Part shown: positions 61,330 through 64,000 of the stretch, in pieces | Layout: every line of letters begins with the position of its first letter | How positions within the stretch are numbered: position 1 is the first letter of the stretch | From: Daejeonella lutea | GTDB lineage: Bacteria; Bacteroidota; Bacteroidia; Sphingobacteriales; Sphingobacteriaceae | Assembly: GCF_900168015.1 (NCBI RefSeq) | Contig: NZ_FUYR01000001.1 | Coordinates: 1,114,943-1,178,942, forward strand | DNA: 64,000 nt | Direction of reading: 5' to 3' | The notes under the pieces: generated by a model | What the model was told of the DNA's origin: nothing | The model's input: the letters and a program-made list of their open reading frames with translations, nothing else | Database searches by the model: none | Position numbers and translations under genes: made by a program

Positions 61330-61712
61330 CCAGCCTGCTCGAGTTCTTTCTTTACCTCCGTTAGTTTATTGAACAGATCTCCGCTAAACTCATAAAGCAT
61401 TTCAAATGCTGGGCCGATTGAATTTGTGTTTGTAAGGCTCCGCGCATTATTCTCAATTTCCGCCATACTTTCCTTTGCTGAATCGGCTCCCATAAACGCA
61501 AGGGTTGGTTTTATCTTGTGAGCAATTTCCGCTACTTTCGACCAGTTCTCTTCAGCGATATATTGCTTCAGCTGATCAAAATATGCCGGTGTCTGATCGA
61601 GGAATAATTCGATCATCTCAATCATAAATTCATTGCTCCCGCTAGATACATCGCGGAGATAGGTTAAATCAATTTTGAATTCTGCTTTGTTTTGAGATTG
61701 GTTTTCCGACAT
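61326..61712 (-). CDS. Histidine phosphotransfer (Hpt) domain protein
   Basis: A 128-aa helical protein with one Hpt domain: FMIEMIELFLDQTPAYFDQLK then EIAHKIKPTLAFMGA, where His65 is the phosphorylated residue (HxxKP). It relays phosphate between two-component proteins. No kinase or response regulator is in the window. It ends over the purS stop, both using TAA sequences that overlap by 3 bp. Confidence 0.85.
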   Translation of the reverse strand: MSENQSQNKAEFKIDLTYLRDVSSGSNEFMIEMIELFLDQTPAYFDQLKQYIAEENWSKVAEIAHKIKPTLAFMGADSAKESMAEIENNARSLTNTNSIGPAFEMLYEFSGDLFNKLTEVKKELEQAG

Positions 61713-61728
61713 GAGAAATAAATATCAG

Positions 61729-62211
61729 CTAAGATAACTTTTTTACGAATAAACTATCCGACAAATCATTTAACAAATCGACAAACGGTCGGTTTAACGA
61801 GGGATGAACAAGCTTTGGCGCAATTTCACACAAAGGCTCTAAACAAAAACGCCGTTCATGAAGAAAGGGGTGGGGAATTTTCAAGTCAGATTCATTAACT
61901 ATCTGGTCTCCATATAATAATATGTCGATATCAATAGTTCTTGAGCCCCATTTTTCTTTTCGCTCTCTTCCGAGCGCCAATTCTATCGATAAAACCCCTT
62001 TTAGAAGGTCGGAAGGGCCTAATTCTGTCCCAATGGCTATCACTTGATTAATAAAGTCCGGTTGATCGTTTTTACCCCAGGATGCTGTTTGATAAAGCGA
62101 TGATGCTGAAGTAACTGCGCCCAGCCTCTGGGTAATCAATTTTGACGCATCTGACAGATATTTGATGCTATTCCCCAGATTACTTCCCAGTAATAAATAC
62201 GCGATATTCAT
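61729..62211 (-). CDS. folK: 2-amino-4-hydroxy-6-hydroxymethyldihydropteridine diphosphokinase
   Basis: A 160-aa folate-pathway enzyme (HPPK). YLLLGSNLGNSIKYL starts the fold, followed by SLYQTASWGKNDQPDFINQV, the ATP loop ERKEKWGSRTIDIDILLYG and the pterin loop IPHPFLHERRFCLEPLCEI. All expected catalytic residues are present (two Asp in DIDIL, Arg and His). It ends 17 bp from the Hpt start, so cotranscription folK-Hpt is likely. Confidence 0.95.
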   Translation of the reverse strand: MNIAYLLLGSNLGNSIKYLSDASKLITQRLGAVTSASSLYQTASWGKNDQPDFINQVIAIGTELGPSDLLKGVLSIELALGRERKEKWGSRTIDIDILLYGDQIVNESDLKIPHPFLHERRFCLEPLCEIAPKLVHPSLNRPFVDLLNDLSDSLFVKKLS

Positions 62212-62297
62212 GTTATTTTAGCTGGTTCTGTAACATTTAGTCAGGTACAGCATCTGTTATTTAGTATAATTGCATAGTTAAAACTTTTGACCCTTAT

Positions 62298-64000
62298 ATG
62301 AAAGAATTTTTCAAATTTGTTTTCGCATCCATGGTTGGTGTAATACTTTCGTTTTTCGCGATTTTCATCCTTTTTATAATATTCATCACCGTTCTAGTTT
62401 CTTCCGCGGGAAGCGACAAAAAGGTGGAAGTGTCGGCTAATAGCGTTATGCACATGAGTCTGGATTATCCAATTTCTGAACGCGCCGATAAAAACCCATT
62501 TTCCGAGTTCAATTTTATGGGTTTTGAAAGCAAAAAAACACTTGGGCTAAAAGAGATTCTCGCCGGAATACAATCCGCTAAAACTGATGAAAATATCAAA
62601 GGGATTTATCTCGATGCTTCCTCAGTTTCAGCAGGGTTTGCAACAATTGAAGAAATCAGAAACGCGTTGATAGACTTTAGAAAATCCGGCAAATTTGTTC
62701 TGGCTTATAGTGAAGTATACACTCAGGGTGCCTATTACCTTGCTACCGCAGCAGACAAAATATATTTAAATCCTGAAGGGATGGTCGATTTCAGGGGTTT
62801 GAGCTCAGAAAGTATGTTTTTCAAAGGCTCGCTTGACAAACTCGGTATCGAGGCGCAAATAATTAAAGTAGGCACTTATAAAAGTGCTGTTGAACCGTTC
62901 ATTCTGGAAAAAATGAGTGAACCGAACCGCCGCCAGGTTACCTCATTCCTTGGCTCAATGTATGATCACTTCCTCAATAAAATTTCAGAAAGCCGCAAAA
63001 TTGCGAAGGCTGATTTATTCTCAATAGCTGACAGTGCGAAAGTCAGGGATCCAAAGGATGCAGTGTCTTTCAAAATGGTAGACGGTCTGCTTTATAAAGA
63101 TCAGGTCCTTGATGAATTAAAGAAACGTTCCGGAAGTGATAAAAAGAAAGACGTCAAATCCGTCAGCATTGAAGATTACGCAGGAAAGGACGAGAGAGAG
63201 AGTACCACATCATCCAATAGAATCGCCGTTATTTATGCTAACGGTGAGATCATCAGTGGAGAAGGAAATGATAATACCATGGGCTCAGAACGAATTTCCA
63301 GGGCTATTCGCAAAGCCCGGACCGACGATAAGATTAAAGCTGTTGTACTCAGAGTCAATTCTCCTGGTGGTAGTGCTTTAGCATCTGATGTAATGTGGAG
63401 AGAAGTCGTTCTGACTAAAAAAGTTAAGCCTGTGATCGTTTCCATGGGAGACGTAGCTGCTTCCGGAGGTTATTATATCGCATGTGCGGCCGACTCGATT
63501 TTTGCTCAACCAAATACAATTACAGGTTCTATTGGCGTTTTTGGCATCATTCCAAACATGCAGAAATTCTTTAATGATAAACTTGGGATCACATTTGATG
63601 GCGTAAAAACTGGTAAATATGCTGACCTGGGCGACGTTAGTCGTCCACTAACTGAAGACGAAAAATTGATTTTCCAGCAGGAAGTAAACAAAACCTATAA
63701 CACTTTTACTAAGAAGGTAGCTGACGGAAGAAAGAAGTCGCAGACATACATCGACAGCATCGGACAGGGCCGAGTATGGAGCGGAACAGAAGCACTGAAT
63801 AATGGACTGGTTGATCGATTGGGAGATATAAACGATGCGATAGCTTCTGCTGCGAAAAAAGCCAAACTAAGTGATTATAAGGTAGTGAGTTATCCTGCTC
63901 AGGTTGATCCATTCAAATCGTTTTTTGATAATTCGGCCGATAAAGTCAGGGTTTATTTTGCTAAAAGAGAGCTAGGGGACAATTTCACTTATTACGAGCA
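62298..64000 (+). CDS. sppA: Signal peptide peptidase SppA, 67K type (3' end beyond window)
   Basis: An open frame from ATG 62298 runs off the window at 64000 (567 complete codons), about 20 codons short of a full-length ~590-aa SppA. The N-terminus has a membrane anchor at about residues 7-36. The catalytic dyad is visible: Lys195 in VGTYKSAVEPF and Ser389 in VAASGGYY, one in each of the two ClpP-like halves. SVNSPGGSA-like repeats (RVNSPGGSALAS) are present. It degrades leftover signal peptides in the membrane. Confidence 0.93.
   Translation, partial: MKEFFKFVFASMVGVILSFFAIFILFIIFITVLVSSAGSDKKVEVSANSVMHMSLDYPISERADKNPFSEFNFMGFESKKTLGLKEILAGIQSAKTDENIKGIYLDASSVSAGFATIEEIRNALIDFRKSGKFVLAYSEVYTQGAYYLATAADKIYLNPEGMVDFRGLSSESMFFKGSLDKLGIEAQIIKVGTYKSAVEPFILEKMSEPNRRQVTSFLGSMYDHFLNKISESRKIAKADLFSIADSAKVRDPKDAVSFKMVDGLLYKDQVLDELKKRSGSDKKKDVKSVSIEDYAGKDERESTTSSNRIAVIYANGEIISGEGNDNTMGSERISRAIRKARTDDKIKAVVLRVNSPGGSALASDVMWREVVLTKKVKPVIVSMGDVAASGGYYIACAADSIFAQPNTITGSIGVFGIIPNMQKFFNDKLGITFDGVKTGKYADLGDVSRPLTEDEKLIFQQEVNKTYNTFTKKVADGRKKSQTYIDSIGQGRVWSGTEALNNGLVDRLGDINDAIASAAKKAKLSDYKVVSYPAQVDPFKSFFDNSADKVRVYFAKRELGDNFTYYE

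Overview
The window looks like chromosomal DNA from a member of the Bacteroidota, most likely family Sphingobacteriaceae (Pedobacter-like). The evidence is internal. Bacteroidota-type families are present (DUF2851, DUF5916, DUF4230, DUF1800/DUF1501 pair, short PspC protein, PliI-like lipoprotein, CWC protein). Signal peptides often end in ...AQ, Shine-Dalgarno sequences are weak, and Bacteroidota -7 boxes (TAnnTTTG) lie close upstream of several starts. I see no prophage, insertion sequence, CRISPR array or integrase.

Region 1 (1-12 kb): the 3' end of an ECF sigma factor, a secreted DUF1800/DUF1501 pair, and a tight six-gene operon for secreted glycan breakdown (phosphodiesterase-like protein, GH2, sulfatase, GH43, GH5-like, lipoprotein aldose epimerase) that ends in a strong terminator. 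It resembles a polysaccharide-utilisation locus without SusC/SusD. Region 2 (12-17 kb): an MBL-fold protein and the class I ribonucleotide reductase operon nrdB-nrdA-CWC on the minus strand. Its leader is a recognisable cobalamin riboswitch. Region 3 (17-32.5 kb): an amino-acid permease, a secreted TIM-barrel-like protein, a BamE-like lipoprotein, succinate-semialdehyde dehydrogenase, mnmA, topA, YceH, a 3'-5' exonuclease, RNase R, a DUF1624 membrane protein and a polyprenyl diphosphate synthase.

Region 4 (32.5-41.4 kb): rplU-rpmA with an unusually long L27 tail, a dicarboxylate symporter, a gene-poor kilobase, an ECF sigma/membrane anti-sigma-like pair behind two unknown genes, a PliI-like lipoprotein, DUF4230 and trxB. 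Region 5 (41.4-50.5 kb): a DUF5916 barrel protein, membrane dipeptidase, acyl-CoA carboxylase beta subunit, a secreted hydrolase-like protein, a methyltransferase, a BNR-repeat protein, DUF2147 and two tandem tRNA-Leu genes. Region 6 (50.5-64 kb): MBL hydrolase, lolA, ftsK, a candidate small RNA or leader, an ankyrin protein, PspC, DUF2851, pyrF, rho, pssA-purS, an Hpt protein, folK and a truncated sppA.

The most unusual pattern is a family of degenerate tandem arrays with a strict 7-bp (sometimes 8-bp) period. Unit sequences differ from site to site. The arrays lie almost always at gene 3' ends, often overlap the stop codon, and several are built as two reverse-complementary arms. One sits inside the variable arm of the cobalamin riboswitch.
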